Assembly: GCA_016213755.1 (NCBI GenBank)
Contig: JACQZT010000285.1
Span: 1 to 40,963, forward strand
Direction of reading: 5' to 3'
Source of the DNA: Acidobacteriota bacterium
GTDB lineage: Bacteria; Acidobacteriota; Terriglobia; Bryobacterales; Bryobacteraceae
Length of the DNA: 40,963 bases
Shown here: piece after piece, positions 24,968 to 33,223 of the stretch
How the letters are laid out: the number at the start of each line of letters is the position of its first letter
Numbering within the stretch: the first letter of the stretch is position 1
The notes under the pieces: generated by a model
Told to the model about the DNA's origin: nothing
The model's database searches: none
Seen by the model: the letters and a program-made list of their open reading frames with translations, nothing else
Made by a program: the position numbers and the translations under genes

Positions 24968-24986
24968 GACAACGTTTCACGTTGTC
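24968..24986. promoter_or_regulatory. Palindrome in the leader of the TSUP-dsrD-dsrN operon
   Basis: GACAACGT (24968-24975) and ACGTTGTC (24979-24986) are exact complements around TTC. The site lies 13 bases upstream of the first start codon and next to its ribosome binding site, so it could be a repressor operator or an mRNA hairpin. The divergent GH28 gene begins 145 bases away. Confidence 0.5.
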
Positions 24987-25130
24987 CAGAGTTAACGAGT
25001 CTAAGATCCCTAAATCTGGACCTTTCGGATCACCTTATACCACACTTCCGCGGGTGGAGGCCAGCGAAATGTGGTTCGGCGTCCCCAATCGGAATCTGCC
25101 GTTTTGAGATCTGATACTCTTGACGGTGGC

Positions 25131-26687
25131 ATGAAACCAGCCATTCTGTGCGCTTGCCTGTTGGTTCCCATCCTTGTCTCCGCCGCCTCTTACGGCGTCC
25201 GAAGCTACGGCGCCAAGGGAGACGGGAAGTCCAAGGACACCGCCGCCATTCAGGCGGCCATCGACTCGGCGGCCAAGGCGGGCGGAGGGGTGGTCCTGCT
25301 GCCGGCGGGAACGTACCTGAGCGGCACGTTGCACCTGCGCAGCGACATCACCATCGAACTCTCCGCCGGCGCCACGCTGGCCGCCAGCCGGGACCGCGCG
25401 GATTTCGCCGCATACGAGACCCTGCCCTTCAAACCCGTCGACGACGAGGAGACGGCGTATTTCCGCTACGCCCTGCTGGCGGGCGAGAATTTGCGCCGCG
25501 TCTCCATCCGCGGGCCGGGAACCGTCGACGGAAACCGAGACAAGCGCGGAGGCCCCAAGCCGCTGGCATTCAAAAACTGCGAGCGTGTCTCCATCCGCGG
25601 CCTGACCATTCGCGACGCACCCAACTACGCTATCAGCCTGCTGGGATCGAGCGACGTGGACATCGATGGCGTCTCGATCCTCAACGGTTACTCCGACGGC
25701 ATCGATCCCGACTGCTCGCGGTTCGTGCGCATCTCCAACTGCTACATCGACTCCGCGGACGATGCCGTGTGCCTGAAAACAAGCCAGGCGCTGGGCCGCC
25801 CCCAACCCACCGAGCACGTCACCGTGACCAACTGCGTCTTGCGGACGAATCAAAACCACTTCAAGCTGGGCACGGAGAGCCGCGGCGCTTTCCGCAACAT
25901 CGCGCTCAGCAATTGCACCATGCTGGAGCGCGATGCGGGACGACCCTCGAGGAGCGGCATCACCATCTCCTCGGTGGACGGCGCCGGCATCGACGGGGTG
26001 GCGATCTCGAACGTGGTCATGCGGCACGGCGGCGCGCCTTTCTTCCTGCGCCTGGGCAACCGCGGGCGAGGCTTGAACCCGCCCGCTCCCGGCTCTCTGC
26101 GCAATGTATCGCTGAGCAACATCGTCGCCGAGGGAGGCGCGATCGCCAGTTCGATTGCCGGCCTGGAGGGGCACCCGGTCCGCAACATCAGCCTGGCGGA
26201 TCTCAACCTGACGATGAGCGGCGGCGGCGCCGCAACCGGCGGGGAAGTGCCCGAAGCAGCCGGGCAGTATCCGCAGGCGGCGATGTTCGGGCCGCTGCCC
26301 GCCTATGGTCTCTACGCCCGGCACGTGGAAGGACTGAGCGTCCGGAACCTGGCCGTGCGGTGGGTCCGGCCGGACCCGCGCCCGGCTTTGGCGTTTGACG
26401 ATGTGGCGAGTTTCGATCTGAGCGGTTTTCGTTTCGATTCCGCGGCGGGGCCTCAGCCGGTGTTGTGGTTCCACCACGCGATGGGCGGGCTGGTGAGCGG
26501 TTGCCGGGTGGGCCGGGAGATCCCCTTGTTCCTGCGTGTCACGGGCGCCCGATCCAAGGACATTGGGATCGCCGGCAACGATTTGCGCCTGGCGCTCCGG
26601 ATGGTGGACCTGACGGCGGGGGCGAACTACGCGGCAGCCGCCCTCTCCGGAAACCTGGTTCGAGGGAGGCTGTCGCCCATCGACTGA
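25131..26687 (+). CDS. Secreted glycoside hydrolase family 28 (polygalacturonase-like)
   Basis: A 518-residue exported protein. The ATG at 25131 begins a signal peptide (MKPAILCACLLVPILVSAAS); the frame is open upstream without one. An N-terminal pectate-lyase-3-like strand (YGVRSYGAKGDGKSKDT, 21-37) leads into a right-handed beta-helix. GH28 catalytic acids are visible as SDGIDPD (188-194) and ADDAVCLK (209-216), and KLGTES occupies the usual GHG position. Such enzymes cleave galacturonan or rhamnogalacturonan linkages in pectin. The altered GHG motif suggests a bacterial exo-acting or specialised subgroup. It precedes a porin gene by 21 bases, so the two may form a carbohydrate-uptake unit. 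Confidence 0.85.
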   Translation: MKPAILCACLLVPILVSAASYGVRSYGAKGDGKSKDTAAIQAAIDSAAKAGGGVVLLPAGTYLSGTLHLRSDITIELSAGATLAASRDRADFAAYETLPFKPVDDEETAYFRYALLAGENLRRVSIRGPGTVDGNRDKRGGPKPLAFKNCERVSIRGLTIRDAPNYAISLLGSSDVDIDGVSILNGYSDGIDPDCSRFVRISNCYIDSADDAVCLKTSQALGRPQPTEHVTVTNCVLRTNQNHFKLGTESRGAFRNIALSNCTMLERDAGRPSRSGITISSVDGAGIDGVAISNVVMRHGGAPFFLRLGNRGRGLNPPAPGSLRNVSLSNIVAEGGAIASSIAGLEGHPVRNISLADLNLTMSGGGAATGGEVPEAAGQYPQAAMFGPLPAYGLYARHVEGLSVRNLAVRWVRPDPRPALAFDDVASFDLSGFRFDSAAGPQPVLWFHHAMGGLVSGCRVGREIPLFLRVTGARSKDIGIAGNDLRLALRMVDLTAGANYAAAALSGNLVRGRLSPID

Positions 26688-26708
26688 CGCCGCGGCACGG
26701 AATACATC

Positions 26709-27899
26709 ATGCGCATGACTCGGACGGTCTTTCGCGCGGCCGGCTTCTTGCTGGTGCTTGGAACTCTTGCCGCGCAGACTTCTCAAGTGCCCAGGATTAG
26801 CGATCTGAGAATCGGCGCCGGCGTGCAGATGACCGGCGAGGTCACCACCGGCGCCCGGGCGGACGTGAATGGAGACAACGCTCTGGACGCCGTCTCAAAC
26901 CGGATGGACTTCGCCATCCGGCGGGGGCGCGTTTCGCTGAGCGGCTACCTCATGGAATCGATCGAGTTCCGAGTGATTCTCTCCTTCGACAACTTCGGCA
27001 AGGACCGCTTCTCCGGACTGCGAAGCAGCCCGGGAGACGAGAAGGTGGGGCTTTGGGACGCCTTCTGGACCTGGCATGCCCGCCCCTGGGCCAATGTCAC
27101 GGCCGGCTACTTCCGGCCGCAGATCGGCCGGGAGAACATCACCTCCGGTTTTCAAACCACCTCGAGCATGGACAAGCTGCCTACCCAGACCTACGTGCGC
27201 ACCCACGTGGTGGGGCGCTCCAGCGGCCGCGAGGTGGGCGTCAACATCGGAGGCCTTCGGAATCGCAAGAAGTGGGGCGTCAACTACAACCTCGGTGTGT
27301 TCGATACGAGCCACGAAAAGGTCACCGGGCAAGCCAACGGCGGCGGCCTCTGGGCGCCCCTGGTGGTAGCGCGCGGCGCGCTCTCTCTGGGCGACCCGGA
27401 AATGACCTCCTTCGGCATCGACTACCTGACCAACTACTTCGGCCGGCGCAGGGGCGTCACCGGAGCGGTGAGCTACGCCCGGCAGGGTGCCACCAATGCA
27501 TTCCGGCGCAACGAGACGGTGAACTTCGATCTTCTGGCCAACTACCGGAACTGGAACCTGGACGGAGAACTGGACCTCATGAAGCGCCGGACGCCGGCCG
27601 GCGGCGCCTATACGGACACCGTCTGGCACGTTCGCTCGGGCTATAACATCCGCGCCCGCGCTACTTGGGTAGAGCCGGTGGCGGCCTACATGCGGTTCGG
27701 CGGCGGCGCCCAGTCGCCCTACCGGAACGGACGGGACGAGCTGACCGACGTGGGCGTGAATTGGTACATCCGGGAAACCCGGGTCAAACTCAACCTGCAC
27801 CGCACCTGGCAGAAAGGGAAAGGCGTTTCGGCCTATGGCGACGGGCGCACCTTCCAGCGCGGCAACGTGGTCGGCATCGGACTCCAGTTCGTCTACTGA
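26709..27899 (+). CDS. Outer-membrane porin (phosphate-selective porin O/P-like)
   Basis: A 396-residue protein with a signal peptide (to about residue 22) and long alternating beta strands. Typical segments are FAIRRGRVSLSGYL, IEFRVILSFDNFG, VTAGYFRPQIGRENI, and a final strand VVGIGLQFVY ending in an aromatic residue, the signal for outer-membrane barrel assembly. The order resembles porin O/P family proteins, which pass anions such as phosphate. It follows the GH28 gene and precedes the SUMT fusion gene. Real selectivity cannot be read; sulfate or oligouronide passage would fit the neighbours equally. Confidence 0.75.
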   Translation: MRMTRTVFRAAGFLLVLGTLAAQTSQVPRISDLRIGAGVQMTGEVTTGARADVNGDNALDAVSNRMDFAIRRGRVSLSGYLMESIEFRVILSFDNFGKDRFSGLRSSPGDEKVGLWDAFWTWHARPWANVTAGYFRPQIGRENITSGFQTTSSMDKLPTQTYVRTHVVGRSSGREVGVNIGGLRNRKKWGVNYNLGVFDTSHEKVTGQANGGGLWAPLVVARGALSLGDPEMTSFGIDYLTNYFGRRRGVTGAVSYARQGATNAFRRNETVNFDLLANYRNWNLDGELDLMKRRTPAGGAYTDTVWHVRSGYNIRARATWVEPVAAYMRFGGGAQSPYRNGRDELTDVGVNWYIRETRVKLNLHRTWQKGKGVSAYGDGRTFQRGNVVGIGLQFVY

Positions 27900-27946
27900 C
27901 ACCTCCATCGGTTTGTTCCGCGCGCATGCTACTATCAGGGGTTTCG

Positions 27947-29641
27947 GTGCGGGTGCGAAACGTGATCAATCGCGGAAAAGTGTATATCGTGGGTGCGGGC
28001 CCCGGTCATCCGGAGTTGCTGACGCTCAAGGCGGCGGAACTGCTCCGCACCGGCGACGTGATCGTCTACGACCGGCTGATCCAGGCTGAAGTGCTGGCCC
28101 TCACAAAGCCTTCCGCCGAACGGATCTACATGGGCAAGCCGCTTGGCCGGCACGACTCGCGGCAGGACGAGATTCACGACCTCCTGGTTCGCAAAGCGCG
28201 CGAGGGCAAGATCGTGGTGCGGCTGAAGGGGGGCGACCCATTCGTTTTCGGCCGGGGCGGCGAGGAAGCGGAATACCTGGCCGATCACGGCATCCCGTTC
28301 GAAGTCGTCCCCGGCGTGTCCTCGGCGCTGGCCGCGCCTTTGAGCGCGGGCATCGCCGTGACGCATCGCGACATCGCCTCCGCGGTGGCCTTCGTCACCG
28401 GGCACGAGGCCAAGGAAGAGCAGAGCCGGCTGGATTGGGGAGCGCTTGGCAAACTCGACACGCTTGTGTTCCTGATGGGCGTGCACAACGTGGGCCGCAT
28501 CGCCGGGCGGCTGATGGCGCACGGGCGCGATCCGCAAACCCCCGCCGCCATGGTTCAAATGGCCTTCTGGCACGACGAGCGGGTGGTCGCCGGCACGCTG
28601 GCGGACATCGCCGCGCGGGTCGAGGAAGCGGGCGTCAAACCGCCCGCCACGCTGGTGATCGGCGAGGTGGTTCGCCTCCACGAGAAGCTCCGCCAGTCCC
28701 AGCGCGACCTGCAACGCCGGCCCGACGGCAGTTCTCACTTTGAGCCGGCGCCGGCGCCGGACCAGGTGCTGCGTTTGGCAACGGGGGGATTGGGAAGCCA
28801 GGTCCTTCGGTTCGCCCTGACGTACTCGCTGTTCGACCGGCTGGCGGAGTGGACCCTGGCGGCGCCGCTGGCCGAGAGTCTGCACCTGGACGCCGCCGCG
28901 CTGGGCGAGATGCTGGAATGCCTGGTGGCGGCCGGCCTGCTCGAGTCGGGTGAGCAAGGTTTCCGGAATCTGGAACTGGCGTCTCGCTATCTGTGCGACG
29001 CCTCGCCGCGCAGCCTCAAACCCGCCGTGCTCCAACTGGCTGCGGCCGGCGAGTGGCCGGCCCTGCTGCGCTACGCCACGCAGGGATCTCCCGGTGACGC
29101 GCCCCAGGCGCGGGAAGAAGAATGGCGCCGCGACGCCTGCGAATCGCTGGCCCGGCTGGCGGCTCCGACGGTGGCGGACAAATTGCCGCTGGAGGGCTGC
29201 CGTTCGTTCCTCCTCGTCGGCTGGGGCGAGGCGTCCTACCGCGAAACGGTCTCCCGGCGCTCTCCGGCTCCGGAGTTCGAGGCTCGAAATCCATTTCTCG
29301 GCGCGTCGCTGACGGAAGAGGGCCGGCTATACGACGTGATCCTGCTTAGCGGCCTGCTGGCCTCTTGCGCCCGCGGACAGGTCGAGGAACTGCTGAAAGC
29401 GGCCGCCGCGCGGCTTTCCCGCGAAGGTCTGCTGGCGCTTTGCGACACCTTCCTGCCGGCCGGCTGCGTGCCGCCCCCCGAGGTCGTACTGGGCGCACTG
29501 GGCCGGCGCTTGCAGCGAGCCGGCTGTCGCAACTGGAGCGTCGGCCGTCTGCACGATGCTTTGGACGCGCTGGGCTTCCACTCCGTCCAGTTCCAGGCCC
29601 TCCCAGGCGGAAGCACACTGGCCATCGCCCGCCGGGGCTAG
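27947..29641 (+). CDS. Uroporphyrinogen-III C-methyltransferase fused to an O-methyltransferase-like domain
   Basis: A 564-residue fusion. Residues 1-250 are a full SUMT, making precorrin-2 for siroheme: KVYIVGAGPGHPELLTLKAA, YMGKPLGRHD, VRLKGGDPFVFGRGGEEAEY, VPGVSSALAAP. Residues about 270-350 look like the winged-helix dimerisation domain of small-molecule O-methyltransferases (LFDRLAEWTLAAPLAE, ALGEMLECLVAAGLLE). About 390-564 resembles the following methyltransferase domain, but the SAM motif is degenerate: FLLVGWGEAS instead of an acidic D-x-G-x-G loop. The GTG at 27947 has AGGGG upstream; an ATG at 27926 and a GTG at 27962 are alternatives. It sits before the apr-qmo-dsr operon and should supply siroheme precursor for DsrAB. 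Confidence 0.85.
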   Translation: MRVRNVINRGKVYIVGAGPGHPELLTLKAAELLRTGDVIVYDRLIQAEVLALTKPSAERIYMGKPLGRHDSRQDEIHDLLVRKAREGKIVVRLKGGDPFVFGRGGEEAEYLADHGIPFEVVPGVSSALAAPLSAGIAVTHRDIASAVAFVTGHEAKEEQSRLDWGALGKLDTLVFLMGVHNVGRIAGRLMAHGRDPQTPAAMVQMAFWHDERVVAGTLADIAARVEEAGVKPPATLVIGEVVRLHEKLRQSQRDLQRRPDGSSHFEPAPAPDQVLRLATGGLGSQVLRFALTYSLFDRLAEWTLAAPLAESLHLDAAALGEMLECLVAAGLLESGEQGFRNLELASRYLCDASPRSLKPAVLQLAAAGEWPALLRYATQGSPGDAPQAREEEWRRDACESLARLAAPTVADKLPLEGCRSFLLVGWGEASYRETVSRRSPAPEFEARNPFLGASLTEEGRLYDVILLSGLLASCARGQVEELLKAAAARLSREGLLALCDTFLPAGCVPPPEVVLGALGRRLQRAGCRNWSVGRLHDALDALGFHSVQFQALPGGSTLAIARRG

Positions 29642-29933
29642 CACCTGTCCGGACACGGAACGCGATACCGAACCGCAACCGTCAGGGAGCGGCAGGATTC
29701 GCTTGACGACCTTTAAATTCAGCCGTTCCATACAGATTCCGGTATAAAGGTCGGAATCTAGAAAAAATGTCTTGCATTAAAGGTTCGACGCGTTTAGAGT
29801 ATTTCCCAGCAGCCGTAAACGCCGGGGTGAGCTTCGCCACGGCGGGCAGTCGAGGTGTCGAGGTGCGATTACGTTTGAGCTGACGAACACGTTCTTAGGC
29901 AGCGCCAGGGTCTTCGCCTGGTCCGTCCGCGAG
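29642..29933 (+). promoter_or_regulatory. Leader/promoter region of the marR-apr-qmo-dsr operon
   Basis: An inverted repeat AGATTCCG (29734-29741)/CGGAATCT (29752-29759) encloses a TATAAA. A weak promoter TTGCAT (29772-29777), 17 bases, TAGAGT (29795-29800) follows. From 29781 the regulator's frame is already open without ATG, GTG or TTG until 29934, so part of this stretch may be coding. The palindrome is a natural candidate operator for the MarR-type regulator. Confidence 0.45.
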
Positions 29934-30470
29934 GTGCTGGAACGGATCGTGTTGCAGGAAGTGGCCGGAGACAAACTGACATTTTCTCAACTGAAGCTGC
30001 TGTACCTGGTCGCGCACACCAATGAACACACGACCATCGGCGACGCCGCCGCCTTCCTGGGAATCAGCAACGCGGCGGCCAGTAAGGCGGTGGACAAACT
30101 CGTCCGCCGGCGGCTGTTGCGGCGCGCCGAGATCCAGGAGGACCGCCGCTCGAGCCAGCTCTCGCTGACCGAGACCAGCCGCAAACTTTTGGAAGCTTAC
30201 GAAGCGGCCCGGAACCCACGAGCGGCCCGGGCCTTCGCGCAGTTCTCTCCGGAAGAGCTCCAGCAGTCGTCGGAGTTGCTCGACCGGCTGGCGGGAGCCA
30301 TTGTTCAGCAGGGCGCCGACCCGAACCAGATCTGCCTGCAGTGCGAGATCTACTACCGCGAGAAGTGCCGGTTTGGAGAGCTGGGCCGGCGCAACTGCTT
30401 TTACCAACGTCGAAGGATCGACAAGGCGGACGCCGCGCTGGCGCCCAGCGAGGAGTTCGCCGTCGAATGA
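29934..30470 (+). CDS. MarR-type regulator with a C-terminal cysteine cluster
   Basis: A 178-residue winged-helix protein from the first canonical start (GTG). The DNA-binding part is LTFSQLKLLYLVAHT, TIGDAAAFLGISNAAASKAV and the wing RRAEIQEDRRSSQLSLTE. The C-terminus carries C-x2-C-x7-C-x9-C (CLQCEIYYREKCRFGELGRRNC), likely a metal or Fe-S site, unusual for MarR proteins. Residues encoded just upstream (FELTNTFLGSARVFAWS) read like the missing first helix, so translation may start at ATT 29868 behind GAGGTG. It lies 13 bases before aprB and heads the sulfate-reduction operon, so it probably controls it in response to redox or sulfur state. Confidence 0.8.
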   Translation: MLERIVLQEVAGDKLTFSQLKLLYLVAHTNEHTTIGDAAAFLGISNAAASKAVDKLVRRRLLRRAEIQEDRRSSQLSLTETSRKLLEAYEAARNPRAARAFAQFSPEELQQSSELLDRLAGAIVQQGADPNQICLQCEIYYREKCRFGELGRRNCFYQRRRIDKADAALAPSEEFAVE

Positions 30471-30483
30471 GGAAGGTGGCCTG

Positions 30484-30924
30484 ATGCCAAGTTACGTTAA
30501 TCCCGAAAAATGCGATGGATGCAAGGCACTGGACAAGACCGCGTGTCAATATATTTGTCCAAACGACCTCATGGTCCTGGACAAGGAAACGATGAAGGCC
30601 TACAACCGGGACGTCTCGATGTGTTGGGAGTGCTACAACTGCGTCAAGATCTGCCCCACCCAAGCCGTCGAGGTCCGGGGATACTCCGACTTCGTGCCCC
30701 TGGGCGCGTCTTGCACGCCCCTGCGGAGCACGGATTCGATCCTGTGGACCGTCAAGTTCCGGAACGGGAACATCAAGCGGTTCAAATTCCCGATCCGCAC
30801 CACTCCGGAAGGCGAAGCCGTGCCGGACGGCGGATGGCCGACGGCGGTCGACCTGAATAGCCCGGTGCTGTTTACCGAACCCGGTTCGGTGGGCATGCCG
30901 GAAGTTTTCACGCTCGGAAAGTAA
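30484..30924 (+). CDS. aprB: Adenylylsulfate reductase, beta (Fe-S) subunit
   Basis: A 146-residue ferredoxin-like subunit carrying two [4Fe-4S] clusters. Cysteines 10, 13, 21, 25 (CDGCKALDKTACQYIC) and 47, 50, 53, 57 (CWECYNCVKIC) are all present, including the spaced first site peculiar to AprB. The C-terminal tail that wraps AprA follows (about 70-146). It passes electrons from QmoABC to the FAD of AprA. The start MPSYV is the family norm, with AGGAAGGTGG upstream. The gap to aprA is 15 bases. Confidence 0.97.
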   Translation: MPSYVNPEKCDGCKALDKTACQYICPNDLMVLDKETMKAYNRDVSMCWECYNCVKICPTQAVEVRGYSDFVPLGASCTPLRSTDSILWTVKFRNGNIKRFKFPIRTTPEGEAVPDGGWPTAVDLNSPVLFTEPGSVGMPEVFTLGK

Positions 30925-30939
30925 AGGGGGACCCTAGCC

Positions 30940-32844
30940 ATGGCGAATTTTGAAACTGTAACCGTTGAAACCGATCTCCTGATTCTGGGCGGCGGCATGG
31001 CCGCGTGCGGCGCGGCGGTGGAAGCGGCCTATTGGGCCCAGCAGAACGGCCTGAAGGTGGCCCTGGTGGACAAGGCCGCGGTGGACCGCTCGGGTGCGGT
31101 GGCCATGGGTTTGTCGGCCATCAACCAGTACGTGGGGCTCAAGGACGGCAAGAACACCGTCAAGGACTACGTGGACTACGTCCGCAACGACCTGATGGGC
31201 GTCACGCGCGAGGACCTGGTGGCGAACATCGCCCGCCACGTCGATTCCACCGTGCATCTGTTCGAAAAATGGGGCTTGCCCATCTGGACGGATGAGAACG
31301 GCGGCTACGTGCACGAGGGCCGCTGGCAGCTCATGATCAACGGCGAGTCCTACAAGGTCGTGGTCGCCGAAGCGGCCAAGAACGCGCTGCTGAAGACCGG
31401 CGTGGGCGAAATCTACGAGCGGATCTTCATCGTGGGGCCGCTGATGGACGGCGACCGCGTGGCGGGCGCGGCCGGCTTCTCGGTCCGCGAGAACAAGTTT
31501 TACATCTTCAAGGCCAAGGCCACGCTGGTGGCCATGGGCGGCGCGGTGCACGTGTTCAAGCCCAGGAGTTCGGGCGAAGGCATGGGGCGCGCCTGGTATC
31601 CACCCTGGAACTCCGGCTCTTCGGCGTACTTCACCATCCAGGCCGGCGCCGAGATGACCTGCCAGGAAGTGCGGTTTATCCCGGTCCGGTTCAAGGACGC
31701 ATACGGCCCGGTGGGCGCCTGGTTCCTGCTGTTCAAGTCGCGCGCCACCAACGCCATGGGCGGCGAATACATGGTCGAGCGCAAACCCGAACTGGAAAAC
31801 TGGGGGCCTTACGGGCGGGTCAAGCCGATCCCGGCCAATCTCCGCAACTACCTGGGCATGCTGGATGTGATGCAAGGCAAGGGTCCCATCTACATGCGCA
31901 CGGAGGAAGCCATCGGCAAGATCGCCGCCGCCTATAAGGACGACGACAAGGCCTACAAGAAAAAAATGAAGGAGCTCGAATCGGAAGCCTGGGAAGACTT
32001 CCTCGACATGACCATTTCCCAGGCCATCCTGTGGGCCAGCACCAACGTGCAGCCCGAGGAGAGAAGCTCCGAGATCGCCGCCGCCGAACCGTACTTCATC
32101 GGCTCCCACTCGGGCGCTTCCGGCGCCTGGGTGAGCGGCCCCGAGGACTTGCAGACCGACGAAACCAAGGGCGACTACTTCTGGGGATACGCGCACATGG
32201 CCACCACCAAGGGCCTGTTCTGCGCGGGAGACGCCTCGGGAGCTTCGAGCCATAAGTTCTCGTCCGGTTCGCACGCCGAAGGCCGCATCGCCGCCAAGGC
32301 CGCCATCAAGTTCATCGTGGAAAACAACACCATGCCCGCGGTGGACGCGGCCGCGGCCGAAGCGCTGAAAGCCGAGATCCTGAAGCCTCTGGACACCTAC
32401 GAAGCGAACAAGAACGCAACCACGGATCCGGAGATCAACCCCCACTACATCAAGCCGCGCGCCTTCATGTTCCGCTTGCAGAAGCTCATGGACGAGTATG
32501 CGGGCGGCATCTCGGCGCAGTTCATGACCAACGAATCGCAGTTGAACAGGGCGCTCGAACTGCTGGCTCTGCTGCGGGAGGATGCGGCGAAACTGGCCGC
32601 CTCCGACCACCACGAGCTGATGCGCTGCTGGGAGAATATCCACCGCATGTGGCAGGCGGAGGCGCACGTCCGGACAGTGCTGTATCGCGAAGAGACGCGC
32701 TGGCCGGGTTACTACTACCGCGCCGACAAGCCCAAGCTGGACCAGGAGAAGTGGCTGGTCTTCGCCAACTGCCAGTACAATCCCGCCACCGGCCAGTGGA
32801 CCATGTTGTCGCGGCCGATCAAGCACATCTTCCCGCAGGCTTAG
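30940..32844 (+). CDS. aprA: Adenylylsulfate reductase, alpha (FAD) subunit
   Basis: A 634-residue flavoprotein of the fumarate-reductase superfamily that reduces APS to sulfite and AMP in the cytosol. The FAD motif DLLILGGGMAACGAAVEAA is at 12-30, and KAAVDRSGAVAMGLSAIN follows. The active-site regions FKDAYGPVGAWFL (about 248-260) and GSHSGASGAWVSGPED (about 387-402) hold the substrate-contacting Arg and His neighbourhoods. The C-terminal domain (PGYYYRADKPKLD) is complete. It lacks any fusion and follows aprB directly. Similarity to bacterial sulfate reducers is evident by eye; placement within the AprA tree was not possible here. Confidence 0.97.
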   Translation: MANFETVTVETDLLILGGGMAACGAAVEAAYWAQQNGLKVALVDKAAVDRSGAVAMGLSAINQYVGLKDGKNTVKDYVDYVRNDLMGVTREDLVANIARHVDSTVHLFEKWGLPIWTDENGGYVHEGRWQLMINGESYKVVVAEAAKNALLKTGVGEIYERIFIVGPLMDGDRVAGAAGFSVRENKFYIFKAKATLVAMGGAVHVFKPRSSGEGMGRAWYPPWNSGSSAYFTIQAGAEMTCQEVRFIPVRFKDAYGPVGAWFLLFKSRATNAMGGEYMVERKPELENWGPYGRVKPIPANLRNYLGMLDVMQGKGPIYMRTEEAIGKIAAAYKDDDKAYKKKMKELESEAWEDFLDMTISQAILWASTNVQPEERSSEIAAAEPYFIGSHSGASGAWVSGPEDLQTDETKGDYFWGYAHMATTKGLFCAGDASGASSHKFSSGSHAEGRIAAKAAIKFIVENNTMPAVDAAAAEALKAEILKPLDTYEANKNATTDPEINPHYIKPRAFMFRLQKLMDEYAGGISAQFMTNESQLNRALELLALLREDAAKLAASDHHELMRCWENIHRMWQAEAHVRTVLYREETRWPGYYYRADKPKLDQEKWLVFANCQYNPATGQWTMLSRPIKHIFPQA

Positions 32845-32882
32845 AAGCGCTTGCCGCTCCGCGGCTGGAAGAAAACAAGGCA

Positions 32883-32919
32883 GCCGGGAGGCGCCGGGGC
32901 ACACCCGGCGCTTCCCGGC
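32883..32919 (+). terminator. Strong intra-operon hairpin after aprA
   Basis: Arms 32883-32898 (GCCGGGAGGCGCCGGG) and 32904-32919 (CCCGGCGCTTCCCGGC) pair along all 16 positions with one G-T pair and a five-base loop. No T-run follows, so it is better read as a partial terminator, processing site or 3' stabiliser of the aprBA message than as a full terminator. The next gene starts 13 bases later. Confidence 0.6.
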
Positions 32920-32932
32920 ATGGAACCGTGTC

Positions 32933-33223
32933 ATGGAAAGGGACTTTCAAACTCGTTGTCCCCATTGCGAAGGGCAGATGGCCCGCTGGGAAAACCCGCC
33001 CCAGAGCACCTGGAGCGGCGGCTTCCAATACGTCTGCTTCAACGACGACTGTCCCTATTTCGTGCGCGGATGGGTATGGATGAAAGAAACCGTGAATGTC
33101 GACGCCTCCTACCGGTTCCGGCTGGATCCGGAAACCGGGGAGACGGGCGCGCTGGCGGTGTGGTCCAAGGAAGCGCTGAAAAGCGGTATCCTGCCCGAGG
33201 AGAGACCCGCCCGTGCCGACTAG
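32933..33223 (+). CDS. Small ogr/Delta-like zinc-ribbon protein
   Basis: A 96-residue protein with CPHC at about 9-12 and C-x4-C (CFNDDC) at about 35-40, the spacing of ogr/Delta-type zinc fingers. The rest (GWVWMKETVNVDASYRFRLD, then a TGETGALAVWSKEALKSG tail) is short and soluble. Some sulfate reducers have similar small zinc-ribbon proteins beside apr/qmo genes, as far as I recall. It overlaps the next gene by 11 bases. A role in assembling or regulating the Apr-Qmo complex is inferred from position only. Confidence 0.75.
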   Translation: MERDFQTRCPHCEGQMARWENPPQSTWSGGFQYVCFNDDCPYFVRGWVWMKETVNVDASYRFRLDPETGETGALAVWSKEALKSGILPEERPARAD

